Below, in pieces: positions 8,530 through 18,431 of a stretch of 64,000 bases of DNA. Source of the stretch: Candidatus Rifleibacteriota bacterium (lineage in GTDB: Bacteria; Muiribacteriota; Ozemobacteria; Ozemobacterales; Ozemobacteraceae); the NCBI GenBank assembly GCA_024710355.1, contig JANJUX010000006.1, forward strand, positions 1-64,000, given 5' to 3'. Below the pieces are notes generated by a model. It did no database searches. It had not been told where the DNA came from and saw only the letters and a list, made by a program, of their open reading frames with translations. Each line of letters starts with the position of its first letter. The first letter of the stretch is position 1. A program made the translations under genes and the position numbers.

Positions 8530-10647
8530 ATGCACGTAAAGCCCGGAACCCCCTACCCTCTGGGAGCAAACTGGGATGGAAAGGGCGTCAATTTTGCCCT
8601 TTTTTCTGAAAATGCCGAAGGTGTCGAACTTTGTCTGTTTGACAATGAGCGTAACGAAACCCGCATAGCACTGCGGCATCGTACCGCTTTTATCTGGCAC
8701 ATATACATCGAAGGGCTGCAGCCGGGCCAGCGCTATGCTTACCGCGTACACGGTCAGTATCAGCCTGAAGCGGGGCTGCGCTTCAACCCGCGCGTTCTGT
8801 TGATGGACCCTTACGCCAAAGCCCTCGACGGCATCGAGAATCATGAGGCCGGGTTGTTTGCCTACAATGTCTTCAGTTCGAAAAAAGATCTCGAGATCAG
8901 CACCGAATATGCTTCGGGCACACCGCTGGGCATAGTCATCGAAAACGACTTTGAGTGGAACGGCGACCGGCACCCGAAACTGCCTTTTCATCGCACGATT
9001 CTCTATGAAACGCACGTCAGGGGCATCAGCATGCTCCACCCCGACGTGCCGGAAAAACTGCGTGGCACCTATGCCGGGCTCGCTTCAGAGCCAATCATCG
9101 ACCACCTCAAGCAGCTCGGGGTAACGACGATCGAGCTGCTGCCGGTGCATCAGCATATCGATGACCCGTTTCTTTATGAGAAAGGGCTGAAAAACTACTG
9201 GGGCTACAGCACCCTCTCATTTTTCGCCCCGGAAATCCGCTACAGCTCTGACAAATCACCTGGCGGCGCCGTGCGCGAATTTAAACAGATGGTTAAAAAG
9301 CTGCACCGGGCCGGCCTGGAAGTGATCATCGACGTTGTCTACAACCACACCTGCGAAGGCAACCACAATGGCCCGACCATGAGCTACAAGGGCATCGACA
9401 ACCCGACCTACTATCGCCTGGCCCGTGACAACAAAAGGTTTTACAAAGATTACACCGGCACCGGCAATACCATCAACGTGGTCAGCCCGCAAACTCTGCA
9501 GCTGATCATGGATTCGTTACGATACTGGGTTACCGAAATGCATGTAGACGGATTCAGGTTCGACCTGTGCTCGACTCTCGCCCGCGAAATGCATTACTGG
9601 AACCAGCTTTCGAGCTTTTTCACCATCATTCACCAGGACCCGGTCATCAGCCAGGTCAAGCTGATCGCCGAGCCGTGGGATGTCGGCGAGGGTGGCTATC
9701 AGGTCGGCAATTTTCCGGTTCTCTGGGCTGAATGGAACGCCAAATATCGCGATGTTATCCGCTCTTTCTGGAAAGGTGACGGTGGTTTTGCCGGCGAGGT
9801 CGGCTACCGGCTCACCGGCAGCAGCGATCTCTATGAGAACGATGGTCGCAGACCGTATATGAGTGTCAACTTCATCACCGCTCACGATGGTTTCACTCTG
9901 CGCGACATGGTTTCCTACAACGAGAAGCACAACCACAATAATCTTGAACACAACCGGGATGGCCATGATGACAACCGCTCCTGGAATCACGGGCAAGAAG
10001 GTGAAAGCAGTGACCCGTTCATCAGAAGGCTGCGTAACCAGCAGATGCGCAACATGCTGGCAACCCTGCTCTTCTCGCAGGGTACACCGATGTTGTGCGG
10101 TGGTGACGAGATCAGGCGCACGCAGCGCGGCAACAACAATGCCTATTGTCAGGACAACGAAATCAGCTGGTATAACTGGAATCTCGACGAAGAAAGCCGA
10201 CAGATGTTCGATTTTGCCTGTCGCATCATTAAGATCAGGCGCGAACACCCGGCCCTGCATCGCACCAAGTTCTTTCAGGGTCGTATGATCAGGGGCAGCA
10301 ATGTCCGCGATATTATCTGGTTCAGGCCCGATGGCGGCGAAATGGACGACGAGGACTGGGCAAGTCCGAACACCCGCGGCCTGGCAGTTTTTCTTTCGGG
10401 CACCGGCATCGACGATGTCGATGAAAACGGCATTCCAATTCACGACGATAACCTGTTACTGATGCTCAACGCTTCGGTGCGCGATTTCGACTATCTTCTG
10501 CCAAAATTCGAAGCCCACTGGGAACTGCTCGTTGACACGGCAAACCCGGCAGCGAAAGAGGAGGCGGTTTCGGGGCACAAGACTCTGATGCGCGCCCGCT
10601 CGCTCAAGCTTTTCCGTTGCCGTCAGAAGGTCGACCCACGCCCCTGA
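8530..10647 (+). CDS. glgX: Glycogen debranching enzyme GlgX (GH13)
   Basis: This is an isoamylase-type enzyme that hydrolyses alpha-1,6 branches of glycogen limit dextrin. An N-terminal CBM48-type domain ([20 protein letters not shown]) precedes the TIM barrel. The catalytic Asp is in DGFRFDLCS near residue 340, the Glu in LIAEPWDVG near 380, and the transition-state Asp in [10 protein letters not shown] near 455. The length (705) is normal for the family. The gene starts six bases after the metallo-hydrolase stop, but no other glycogen gene is in the window. Confidence 0.92.
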   Translation: MHVKPGTPYPLGANWDGKGVNFALFSENAEGVELCLFDNERNETRIALRHRTAFIWHIYIEGLQPGQRYAYRVHGQYQPEAGLRFNPRVLLMDPYAKALDGIENHEAGLFAYNVFSSKKDLEISTEYASGTPLGIVIENDFEWNGDRHPKLPFHRTILYETHVRGISMLHPDVPEKLRGTYAGLASEPIIDHLKQLGVTTIELLPVHQHIDDPFLYEKGLKNYWGYSTLSFFAPEIRYSSDKSPGGAVREFKQMVKKLHRAGLEVIIDVVYNHTCEGNHNGPTMSYKGIDNPTYYRLARDNKRFYKDYTGTGNTINVVSPQTLQLIMDSLRYWVTEMHVDGFRFDLCSTLAREMHYWNQLSSFFTIIHQDPVISQVKLIAEPWDVGEGGYQVGNFPVLWAEWNAKYRDVIRSFWKGDGGFAGEVGYRLTGSSDLYENDGRRPYMSVNFITAHDGFTLRDMVSYNEKHNHNNLEHNRDGHDDNRSWNHGQEGESSDPFIRRLRNQQMRNMLATLLFSQGTPMLCGGDEIRRTQRGNNNAYCQDNEISWYNWNLDEESRQMFDFACRIIKIRREHPALHRTKFFQGRMIRGSNVRDIIWFRPDGGEMDDEDWASPNTRGLAVFLSGTGIDDVDENGIPIHDDNLLLMLNASVRDFDYLLPKFEAHWELLVDTANPAAKEEAVSGHKTLMRARSLKLFRCRQKVDPRP

Positions 10648-10667
10648 GATAACAATTATCGGGCGAT

Positions 10668-10696
10668 TTGCCGCGGCTGGGGTTTTAAGTTACAAT
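10668..10696 (+). promoter_or_regulatory. Sigma70-like promoter for the secreted PLD gene
   Basis: TTGCCG and TACAAT are separated by 17 bases, and the downstream TTG start at 10744 has a GGAGG site five bases before it. Visual match only. Confidence 0.45.
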
Positions 10697-10743
10697 ATTC
10701 AGGCTGTGACTCTGCATTTTATTTTTTTTCTACGGAGGCAGGC

Positions 10744-12348
10744 TTGAAAAAACTTTTCATTTCTTTTGCGGCAACAGCTGGACTTTTCTTTGGCGGCATG
10801 AGCATCGCCAGTGCCGATGACGTAAACATTTATTACGGCCCGCGCGGCGGCTTCAGCAAGATAAACAATTCACGGGTTCTGCATTTCAGTGACAAAAGTA
10901 CCCGCCCGGCAACCCTTGCCAACGCACTGGTTCATTTTATCGATGGTCTCGAAGCGGGCAGCAGTGCGAAAATCTGCATGTATTCGATGAGCGACTACAA
11001 CACTCTCGATGAGATGATCAAAGCGGCGGCAACGAAGGGCATCAAGTTTCAACTGCTTCTCGACGGGGTTTCGACCTGGGCTCAGGCCAGCCGCGACCGC
11101 ATTGTCAAAAAAGTTCAGGAAGCTGCAGAAAAGGCAAAGGCAGAAAACCGACCGTTTGATTTCAAGATTGCGGCCGTGACCACCGCTGCGATGAAGCGGA
11201 ATGGCCGTGAATCGAAGCTCGAAGACGGCACCCTTATTTACGGCACCATGCACGAAAAATTTGGCGTCTTCTATGCGCCCGGTAATCCGGTGCCGCACAG
11301 CTGCTTCAACGGCAGCGCCAACATTTCGCCGACTTCTGATCAGATTTATGCCGAAAACCGGGTATTTTTCAACGATCAACCGGCAGTTGCGCGTCAGCTT
11401 GCCGAGGAATTCGCGCGGCTCTGGAATGAATATTCCGAAATGCTGCTCGGCGAATGGATCCCGGAAAAATACATCGAAACCAGCCATGTGCCCGGTTATG
11501 TCAAACTTGTATTCAATTCAGAGCCGGCGAACGAACTTGAACTGACACGAATCGACAATGAGCTGCTAATTCTTATCCGCCGGGTCGATGCCTCGGGCAG
11601 CCTTGATCTTGCAATGTTCAGCCTGACACGCGTTGAACTGGCCGAAGCCATTCTCAAGGCCGCCGAGCGCAACCCGGAAGCAAAATTCAGACTGCTTCTC
11701 GACCACGCCCAGCTCGACGATGCCAACCCGATCGAAAGCAAACAGGCGCCGACGCTCGAAAAGAAGGCGGCAGAACTCGGTCTCAAAAACATTCAGGTGC
11801 GCTATCGTTTCAGAATCAATGCCTACGGCCTTGACCAGGAAACGAAAAAGCCGACCTTGCTGAGCTATCTGAGCCTGTTTCTGCACCATAAAAACGTGAC
11901 TGTCAACGGTCGCGAAATGGCAATCGGCAGTTACAACTGGTCTAACTCAGCCGAATATCTGAATTTCGAAAATGTAATGGTTTTTAATGGTCATTATCAG
12001 CATCATCAGAAACTTATTGACAGTTTCAAGGCAGAATTCGACGTTCTCTGGAATTCAAGAATGCCGTCTGGCCCGGTCAAGGCTCCAAGAAAAGGCGTGC
12101 CGCAGACTGTCACGCTGGCTGAAGGTAAAGCGCTGCATGCAAAGCTGCTGAAAACCCTCGAAAGAGAAGAAAACTGCAAAGTGCTTGCCACGCTTGACCG
12201 CGAAGCTCACAAACCCTTTGCCAAGATCGTAGAAGAAACCGGCCTCAGCGAAAAACAGGTAAAAAAGGCCATAAAAGCCCTTTCAGAAACAGGTTTCATC
12301 ATCAGCTGGACAAAAGATTCAGTCGAAGGCTATTCACAGGCCGACTAG
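10744..12348 (+). CDS. Secreted phospholipase D-like protein with C-terminal winged helix
   Basis: A signal peptide (residues 1-24, ending ASA-D) is followed by two PLD repeats. The first HxK motif (MHEKFGVF with GSANIS) is near residue 169 and the second (HHKNVTV with GSYNWSNSAE) near 380. Such proteins hydrolyse phosphodiester bonds in lipids or nucleic acids. The last 60 or so residues (LLKTLEREENCKVLATLD ... TGLSEKQVKKAIKALSETGFI) look like a winged helix-turn-helix, which is odd in a protein with an export signal. The TTG start is chosen from the GGAGG spacing. The function is unknown; a nuclease or transphosphatidylase is possible. Confidence 0.75.
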   Translation: MKKLFISFAATAGLFFGGMSIASADDVNIYYGPRGGFSKINNSRVLHFSDKSTRPATLANALVHFIDGLEAGSSAKICMYSMSDYNTLDEMIKAAATKGIKFQLLLDGVSTWAQASRDRIVKKVQEAAEKAKAENRPFDFKIAAVTTAAMKRNGRESKLEDGTLIYGTMHEKFGVFYAPGNPVPHSCFNGSANISPTSDQIYAENRVFFNDQPAVARQLAEEFARLWNEYSEMLLGEWIPEKYIETSHVPGYVKLVFNSEPANELELTRIDNELLILIRRVDASGSLDLAMFSLTRVELAEAILKAAERNPEAKFRLLLDHAQLDDANPIESKQAPTLEKKAAELGLKNIQVRYRFRINAYGLDQETKKPTLLSYLSLFLHHKNVTVNGREMAIGSYNWSNSAEYLNFENVMVFNGHYQHHQKLIDSFKAEFDVLWNSRMPSGPVKAPRKGVPQTVTLAEGKALHAKLLKTLEREENCKVLATLDREAHKPFAKIVEETGLSEKQVKKAIKALSETGFIISWTKDSVEGYSQAD

Positions 12349-12357
12349 GAGCCATAA

Positions 12358-14280
12358 ATGGAACCCTTCATCATCAATAACACCGTCATTAGCAGGCTGC
12401 CCAGAAACACCGATGCGGACCTGCAGAAACTGGCGGCCGCATATCGCATCAACTGCCTGGCCGGCCTGAAAAAGGCCAGCCATGGCTGGCTGGGCGCCTG
12501 CTTCTCCAGCATGGAACTGCTGACGGCGATTTATCACCGTTACATCCCCGAACCACAAAAGCCGCTCACGGAAAGGGGCAGTCTGCACCTTTCGAAAGGG
12601 CATGCGGCAATGGCACAATATGCAGTACTGGCCGGCCTGAATTGTTTCAGCACTGACCGGCTCGGCTCCTATAAACAACTGCATGGTCTGCCGGCGCACT
12701 GTGACCGGACAGTGCCAGGTGTCGATTCAGACAGCGGGTCACTTGGTCAGGGCCTGTCGAAAGCGGTTGGTATTGCCTTGAGCAATGCGGCGGCCGGGCA
12801 CAGACACCCGGTATTTGCGATAATCGGTGATGGTGAAATGCAGGAAGGGCAGCTTTTCGAGGCTTTTCTGACACTGCGCAGGCTGAACCCCGGGATGGTG
12901 GTTCCGATTATCGACCGCAATCATCTGCAGTCTGACAGTCAGACCGCGGACATAAAAGATGCCGAAGACTGGGCCACGGTATTTCAGGGAATCGGGCTGC
13001 AGGTGCATGAGATCGACGGGCATGCCATAAGCGAAATCTGCGCTGCCATCGATCAGGTGCTGCATGCACCGCACCCCGGCGTCATCATTGCGCGTACGGT
13101 CAAAGGTGGCGGCTCCGCCGTCACCGGCATGCCTTACAATACCGCAAGACGGGCCGGCAAATGGCATGGCGCCATTCCCGACGACCGTGAATATATGACC
13201 ATTCTGCAGGAACAGGCCGCCATCATCAGCGATCCGGCAGTCGATGCAGCCCTGAAAGCTTGGCAGACGAGCCAGATAGCTGCAGTCTCACAGGCGGCAG
13301 CCGGCAAAGACTCTTCCGGCAACGGCATTTCGACCGGCGAAGCCTTTGCTGAGGCGCTTATTGCGCTCGCCAGCAACGACAGACAGGTTTTCGTTCTCGA
13401 CGCCGACCTCGAAAAATCGTGCAAACTGACAAATGTGGCAGCCGGCTTTGCCAATCGTTTCATCGAAGTCGGCATCAGTGAGCAGGACATGTGCTCGCTG
13501 GCAGCGGGGCTGGGGCTGGCTGGCAACATAGCCGTCGTCAACACCTATGGGTCATTCTTCAAGCGCAGCCTCGACCAGATATATGCCTGCATCACCGAAA
13601 AGGTGCCGGTGATCTTTGCCGCCCACTACTCCGGCGCCGACTATTATACCGACGGCAAGAGTCACCAGACGATCAATGACCTTGGCCTGATGTTCGCTCT
13701 GGGCGACATTGACATCATTGAACCAGTCGATGCCGCGAGCACACACACCCTGCTGCAGAAAACCCTCGAACGCCTGAAAAGTGAAATCAGCGCCGGCAAG
13801 GGCTGTCGACCGGCCTATTTCAGGCTGCATCGCACGCCACTGCCCGAATTTGCCGACCTGCCTTTTCACAACGGGCACCAGAGCATTTTCAAAGCAGACG
13901 TAGCGACCGAACAGCGCAACATCCTGTTCACTTCAGGGCCGCACATGCTCAAAGCCGGCCTCGATGCCGCAAACAAGCTTGCTGAAGACGGCATCTGCCT
14001 CGACGTTGTTGCCATCGGCCAGTTCTCTGACCCGCAGAAACAGCTGAAGGCGTTAACTGAAGCCGGACACCGGCTGTTTTCACTCGAGGACCATCGCCGG
14101 GAAAGCGGCGTCGGCAGTTTTGTCGCCTCGCTCGGGTTTCGCAACCCGGTACGTATCGGTGCCCGCAAATACTGCCAGTCGGCGCTCAAACTTGACGAAA
14201 TGCTGTCTGAGCATTGCATTACTGCCACCGATGTGGTTAAAGTAGTTAAAAAGGTGCTCGGCTGCAGTCACGAAAAGTAG
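12358..14280 (+). CDS. tkt: Transketolase
   Basis: This full-length 640-residue transketolase transfers two-carbon ketol units in the pentose phosphate pathway. The thiamine diphosphate motif GDGEMQEG...IIDRNHLQ is near residues 157-185, HLSKGHAA lies near 80, and the pyrimidine domain starts near 325 with the catalytic Glu in EVGISEQDM near 371. It is more divergent than housekeeping enzymes and could act on another sugar phosphate. A good AGGAG site precedes the ATG, nine bases after the preceding stop. Confidence 0.87.
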   Translation: MEPFIINNTVISRLPRNTDADLQKLAAAYRINCLAGLKKASHGWLGACFSSMELLTAIYHRYIPEPQKPLTERGSLHLSKGHAAMAQYAVLAGLNCFSTDRLGSYKQLHGLPAHCDRTVPGVDSDSGSLGQGLSKAVGIALSNAAAGHRHPVFAIIGDGEMQEGQLFEAFLTLRRLNPGMVVPIIDRNHLQSDSQTADIKDAEDWATVFQGIGLQVHEIDGHAISEICAAIDQVLHAPHPGVIIARTVKGGGSAVTGMPYNTARRAGKWHGAIPDDREYMTILQEQAAIISDPAVDAALKAWQTSQIAAVSQAAAGKDSSGNGISTGEAFAEALIALASNDRQVFVLDADLEKSCKLTNVAAGFANRFIEVGISEQDMCSLAAGLGLAGNIAVVNTYGSFFKRSLDQIYACITEKVPVIFAAHYSGADYYTDGKSHQTINDLGLMFALGDIDIIEPVDAASTHTLLQKTLERLKSEISAGKGCRPAYFRLHRTPLPEFADLPFHNGHQSIFKADVATEQRNILFTSGPHMLKAGLDAANKLAEDGICLDVVAIGQFSDPQKQLKALTEAGHRLFSLEDHRRESGVGSFVASLGFRNPVRIGARKYCQSALKLDEMLSEHCITATDVVKVVKKVLGCSHEK

Positions 14281-14297
14281 AAACAAGGAGCAGAAGC

Positions 14298-14678
14298 ATG
14301 CCTGAATTCAGATTCAACCACAATAACATTAACGTTCTTGACCTCGAAAAGAGCCTTGCCTTCTATCAGAAAGCACTCGGCCTGAAAGAAGTCAGACGTA
14401 AAGAAGCGGCAGACGGCAGTTTCATTCTTATCTACCTGGGTGACGGTTCGGGCGGCCACAGCCTTGAGCTGACCTGGCTGCGCGACCGCAAAGAGCCATA
14501 TAATCTGGGTGATAACGAATTTCATCTCGCCTTCACAACGAATGATTACGAAGCGGCGCATGCCATGCACAAAGAGATGGGCTGTATCTGCTACGAAAAC
14601 CCGGCAATGGGCATCTACTTCATCGCTGACCCCGATAATTACTGGCTTGAAGTCGTTCCAGAAAAGAAGATGAAATAA
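14298..14678 (+). CDS. Glyoxalase/VOC family protein (lactoylglutathione lyase-like)
   Basis: The 126-residue protein has the VOC fold arrangement of glyoxalase I: HNNINVLDLEKSLAFYQKALGL at the N-terminus (metal His at residue 8), SLELTW near 55, FHLAFTTNDYEAAH near 75 and DPDNYWLEVV at the end (metal Glu). The best match is lactoylglutathione lyase, which detoxifies methylglyoxal. Its stop codon overlaps the start of the next gene by one base. Confidence 0.82.
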   Translation: MPEFRFNHNNINVLDLEKSLAFYQKALGLKEVRRKEAADGSFILIYLGDGSGGHSLELTWLRDRKEPYNLGDNEFHLAFTTNDYEAAHAMHKEMGCICYENPAMGIYFIADPDNYWLEVVPEKKMK

Positions 14679-15568
14679 TGCTGCTGCAAAGTTCAGACCG
14701 GCGGCGGGGCGGGCTCGGGCCAACGCAGCTGATCGCAATCATTCTGCTGCTGACCCTGGCCGGCATCGGGGTTTATTACTGGCAGCAGAGAAAACCGGGT
14801 ACCGACCGGCCGCCGTTAATCACTGCCACCAAGGGCTTTCCGATTGACGAAGCCCTGCGCGAAGCAACCCGGCGCACCGGTAATGTCGTTTTCGGCGGCA
14901 ACCCGGTTATCAACAGCAGCAGCACCGTGACTCTGCTGAAAAACATTGCCTACCACGCCGGTTATTGTGAGGAACGACGCAATCCACTTTGGGTCGCCTA
15001 TCGCCTTGACGCCAAAGAGGCTGGCGAAAAACTGAAGAGGCCTAAAGGTTTCAAAGCCGACCTGCGCACCCTGTCGCGGGTTTCCCCGAATGATTTTGCC
15101 AAAACCGGTTATGACCGCGGACACATGGCGCCGAACTCAGCAATCGCCCAGCGTTTTGGGCTCGACGCCCAGCACGAAACCTTTCTGATGAGCAATATTG
15201 TGCCGCAGAGCCCGGAATTAAACCGAAAAGTCTGGCAAAGACTTGAAAAGCTCGAAGACCAATACGCCAACAATCTCGAAACTATCTGGGTCATAACCGG
15301 CCCGATTTTTGACCGGCACATTCAAACGATTTCGAACAATATCGAGATTCCCGATGCGTTCTATAAAATCATTTTTGATGAAGAAAAGGGCAATCTGCGC
15401 ACCCTGGCGTTTCTGATCCAGCAGAGCGTCACTGGCAGAGAGCCTATTGACAGTTTTTTGACCAGCATCGACGAAATAGAAAAACTCACCGGCCTCGACT
15501 TCATTGCGCCTCTGGCCGACGAAATCGAAGACAAGCTCGAAGCGGCAGCCCCCGCCCGAATCTGGTAA
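14678..15568 (+). CDS. Membrane-anchored DNA/RNA non-specific endonuclease
   Basis: The NucA/NUC1-type catalytic motif DRGHMAPN is at about residue 146, with the metal-binding Asn in the following SNIVPQSPELNRKVW. The N-terminal residues 14-34 (IAIILLLTLAGIGVYYW) form a transmembrane anchor, so the enzyme is probably on the outer face of the inner membrane. Family members digest external nucleic acids. Translation is coupled to the glyoxalase gene through a TAATG overlap. No inhibitor gene was seen nearby. Confidence 0.86.
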   Translation: MLLQSSDRRRGGLGPTQLIAIILLLTLAGIGVYYWQQRKPGTDRPPLITATKGFPIDEALREATRRTGNVVFGGNPVINSSSTVTLLKNIAYHAGYCEERRNPLWVAYRLDAKEAGEKLKRPKGFKADLRTLSRVSPNDFAKTGYDRGHMAPNSAIAQRFGLDAQHETFLMSNIVPQSPELNRKVWQRLEKLEDQYANNLETIWVITGPIFDRHIQTISNNIEIPDAFYKIIFDEEKGNLRTLAFLIQQSVTGREPIDSFLTSIDEIEKLTGLDFIAPLADEIEDKLEAAAPARIW

Positions 15569-15583
15569 CAGCAGGAGACAGAA

Positions 15584-16732
15584 ATGACAGAGAATTCAAC
15601 GGGTAAAACCAATCTGATAATCATTGTAATTGGCATTCTGTTCATGTTTCTTCTTCTTTATCACGTTTTTGGCAGCACCAGTCAGGGTATTTACTCAATC
15701 GCCGAAGTGAAAAACATCCAGCCGATCGACTCAGAAGATCCAGACAGCAATGAGAAGTCTTTTGCGGTCGAACTTGCTTTTCAGTCCGGCGAACACAAGG
15801 GCAAAACCATGGTCGCCGAACATTTCGAAACACCCGGCTCAGCCTACAATCTCACCCTGCAGCCGGGCGAAACGGTTCTCGCCGTTGTCGAAAAACAGGA
15901 AGACCAGGAAATAGTCGGAGTCGACGAGCATTTCAAATCACATCGTCTGATGTTTCTATCTGCTCTCATCATTCTGGTCATAGCCGTTCTGGCTGGAGTC
16001 AACGGCGTAAAAGCCATGCTGGCACTCTTTTTTACGCTCATCATAATCTTTGGAGTCATGGCCAGGCTGCTGTTGCAGGGCTGGTCGCCGATTCCGCTGT
16101 CAATCATCTGCTCGTTCGCCATCATTCTGATCAATATCGTTATCATTGCCGGTCGAACTAGAAAGGCGCTGATAGCCGGTCTCGGTACCCTCAGCGGCGT
16201 GATTCTGGCCGGCATTTTCGGCTGGCTGGCTGCGACTTTTCTGAGATTGAACGGCTACAGCGGCGACGAAAGCACCTTCCTGCAGATTCTCAACGCAAAC
16301 ATCGATCTGCGCGGAATCATGATCAGCGGTATCATCATCGGAGCTCTGGGTGCCGTCATGGACGTTGCCATCTCAATCGCTTCATCGCTGCTTGAAATTT
16401 CGCTGGCAAATCCGGCCTATGACCGGCAGAAACTTTTTGCCAGCGGCATGAACATCGGGCGCGACATCATTGGCAGCATGGTCAACACTCTGATTCTCGC
16501 TTATACCGGGGCATCTCTGACGTTGATTCTGGTATTCGCCATGCAGAAAGAAGACTTTCCGCTCATCAAAATCATGAACATGGAATTCATCTGCACCGAA
16601 GTGGTAAGATCGCTGGCCGGCCTGTTCGGCATGGTGCTGGCAATCCCAATAACCGCTCTGATAGCATCTTTCGTTTATTCCAGATGGCGTTTCGACGGCA
16701 GCGTCGATTCCGGCTGTGCCGAGGTTGAATAG
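15584..16732 (+). CDS. YibE/F family membrane protein
   Basis: The 382-residue protein has an N-terminal membrane segment, an extracytoplasmic beta-rich part at residues 30-120 and about six to seven transmembrane helices afterwards. The helix region ISGIIIGALGAVMDVAISIASSL and NIGRDIIGSMVNTLILAY is typical of YibE/F proteins, whose function is not well known. It follows the endonuclease gene by 15 bases with an AGGAG site. Confidence 0.85.
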   Translation: MTENSTGKTNLIIIVIGILFMFLLLYHVFGSTSQGIYSIAEVKNIQPIDSEDPDSNEKSFAVELAFQSGEHKGKTMVAEHFETPGSAYNLTLQPGETVLAVVEKQEDQEIVGVDEHFKSHRLMFLSALIILVIAVLAGVNGVKAMLALFFTLIIIFGVMARLLLQGWSPIPLSIICSFAIILINIVIIAGRTRKALIAGLGTLSGVILAGIFGWLAATFLRLNGYSGDESTFLQILNANIDLRGIMISGIIIGALGAVMDVAISIASSLLEISLANPAYDRQKLFASGMNIGRDIIGSMVNTLILAYTGASLTLILVFAMQKEDFPLIKIMNMEFICTEVVRSLAGLFGMVLAIPITALIASFVYSRWRFDGSVDSGCAEVE

Positions 16733-16780
16733 ACAACGGGTCTGTGTTAGGCTGACCAAAACAAAGTTAGGGAGACGCGC

Positions 16781-17497
16781 ATGTTTGACCAGAGAGTGAC
16801 ACTGCTCAGCGATTATGCCGGCCAGTATCTGCAAAAGGGGCAGGAAAGCGAAACCGGTGGTTTGTGGAACAACATGATCAGCCTGTTTGGCTCACGCAAG
16901 TCGAGGCCCGGGATTTCGGGCTTTCAGGGCCAGCTTGAGAGTGCCGATTACCTTTCTGACGAAGGTTTTGCGCCTTTCTGTAAAATTGACGACCGCATCA
17001 TTCACGTCAAGAAAAATCAGGAAGAATGCCTGATTGCCATTTCACAGAACGATAAAGTCTGGGATCTGACGACATGGGGCGAGGACTACATGTTCGCAAC
17101 CCGTTTCATTGCAGAATGTTACTTTATGATCACCCGTGACGACTATCATATCGATGATGATGAACGAACGGTTTTCAGGGCGATTATCGGCTGCATCGAG
17201 GCCAACTCCCAGGAAATTCTCGATGCCCGCAACATCGTCTACTGGACTCTGGTGGAAAAAGTGGTCGAAGACGGAGTTGTGACGGAAGAAGAGCTCGCGG
17301 CAATGGCAAAGATTCGCCAGGAACTTGAAATAGACAGTCGCAATGTCGAAGAGCTGCACGTCAAAGCCCTGAATGATTATTACGATCTTTTGCGACAGCG
17401 CCACGAAGAATCGGATTACGGTCTTGAAGAGCTGGAAAAAATTCAGGAGATGGCAAAACTGTTGAATGTGAAACTGCAGCGGGTCTCAGGCCTTTAA
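16781..17497 (+). CDS. Possible TerB-like helical protein, unknown
   Basis: The protein has 238 residues and no signal peptide. Residues 100-205 are helical, with two acidic turns (RDDYHIDDDERTVF and EDGVVTEEELAAMAKI) that resemble the paired helix repeats of the TerB/DjlA N-terminal fold. This is a resemblance and not a firm match. The gene is preceded by AGGGAG and ends two bases before the HEAT-repeat gene, which suggests a joint function. Confidence 0.6.
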   Translation: MFDQRVTLLSDYAGQYLQKGQESETGGLWNNMISLFGSRKSRPGISGFQGQLESADYLSDEGFAPFCKIDDRIIHVKKNQEECLIAISQNDKVWDLTTWGEDYMFATRFIAECYFMITRDDYHIDDDERTVFRAIIGCIEANSQEILDARNIVYWTLVEKVVEDGVVTEEELAAMAKIRQELEIDSRNVEELHVKALNDYYDLLRQRHEESDYGLEELEKIQEMAKLLNVKLQRVSGL

Positions 17498-17498
17498 C

Positions 17499-18392
17499 AT
17501 GGACGATCTGAGTTACCATCTGGCCTATCTCAACTCGGAAGATTCCGAAAAACAGCTCGACGGGCTGGCGTTTTTCGCCGCCTGCGACAGCGGTATGCTG
17601 ACCGGCGAGGTCATCAATCGACTGGTGTTTCTGGCAGAACATGCTCCGCGGCATATTGCCAATGTGGCCTCATCGATCATTTCGCAGTCGCTGGCGAACC
17701 GGCAGCACAATTTCATTGCCGCCCCCCTGCTGCACAAGCTTAAAACTGCAAAAGAAAGCGAAATATCTCTGCACGAGCTTGAATGGGCAACCCGTTTAAA
17801 TACAGTTGCCTTCAAAATAACTCTCGAAGAATACCTGGACCGTTGCACCGAAGAAAAGCATATTTCGTGGCTGGTCAAAAACTTGCCCAAAGCCTACCCT
17901 GATCCTGAGCAGATTCCTTTGCTGACCTCCTTTCTGACCTACGGCGACGACCGGATTGTCAGCAACACCATCGAGGGGCTTGAGAATATCAAAGACCCGA
18001 CAGTGGTTTCGATTTTTGCACAGATGCTTTCGCACGCCTCGCCGCGTGTGAGATCAACGGCAGCAGGTGCGCTCGCCCGTCTCAACCCTGAAAAGGCCTG
18101 GCAGGCACTGGCTAAAATGCTCGAAAACCCTGAACTGACTGACAGCGTCAAAGCAGCCTGTCATGCAATCAGACAACTGAGAAGTCGCGATTTTGCAGAG
18201 CTTCTCATCCCACTGCTGCAGCACAATGCCGTCAGCGACGATGCCGCCAGTACTCTCGCCGTTCTGCTTCTCGAAAAAACCCGACTTGTTTTCGATCACC
18301 GGCTGTTGAAAAACCGCCCGGATCTGAAAGAAAAAGTGGCGACGGCCTTGATAGAAAATCTGCAAAAACATTGCCAGCAGAAATCAAAGTAG
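17499..18392 (+). CDS. HEAT-repeat protein
   Basis: The 297 residues are almost wholly helical. Repeats of about 31 residues are visible from residue 145 onwards (DDRIVSNTIEGLENIKDP, SPRVRSTAAGALARLNPE, LTDSVKAACHAIRQLRS), typical of HEAT scaffolds that bind other proteins. The start lies one base beyond the stop of the preceding TerB-like gene, so the two proteins may form a pair. Partner and function are unknown. Confidence 0.7.
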   Translation: MDDLSYHLAYLNSEDSEKQLDGLAFFAACDSGMLTGEVINRLVFLAEHAPRHIANVASSIISQSLANRQHNFIAAPLLHKLKTAKESEISLHELEWATRLNTVAFKITLEEYLDRCTEEKHISWLVKNLPKAYPDPEQIPLLTSFLTYGDDRIVSNTIEGLENIKDPTVVSIFAQMLSHASPRVRSTAAGALARLNPEKAWQALAKMLENPELTDSVKAACHAIRQLRSRDFAELLIPLLQHNAVSDDAASTLAVLLLEKTRLVFDHRLLKNRPDLKEKVATALIENLQKHCQQKSK

Positions 18393-18401
18393 TGCTATAA
18401 T
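18371..18401 (+). promoter_or_regulatory. Possible promoter for dcd
   Basis: A perfect TATAAT at 18396-18401 lies 30 bases before the dcd start. The best -35 candidate (TTGCCA) is at a long spacing of 19 bases, so only the -10 is convincing. It overlaps the end of the HEAT-repeat gene. Confidence 0.38.
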
Positions 18402-18431
18402 ACCAGCCCATTCTTTTTTCTGGAGGCACTG

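Noticed and set aside
9517..10443. A 308-residue minus-strand frame inside glgX
   Set aside because: It is the mirror of a clear GH13 coding sequence, has no ribosome site and its product looks like no protein family.
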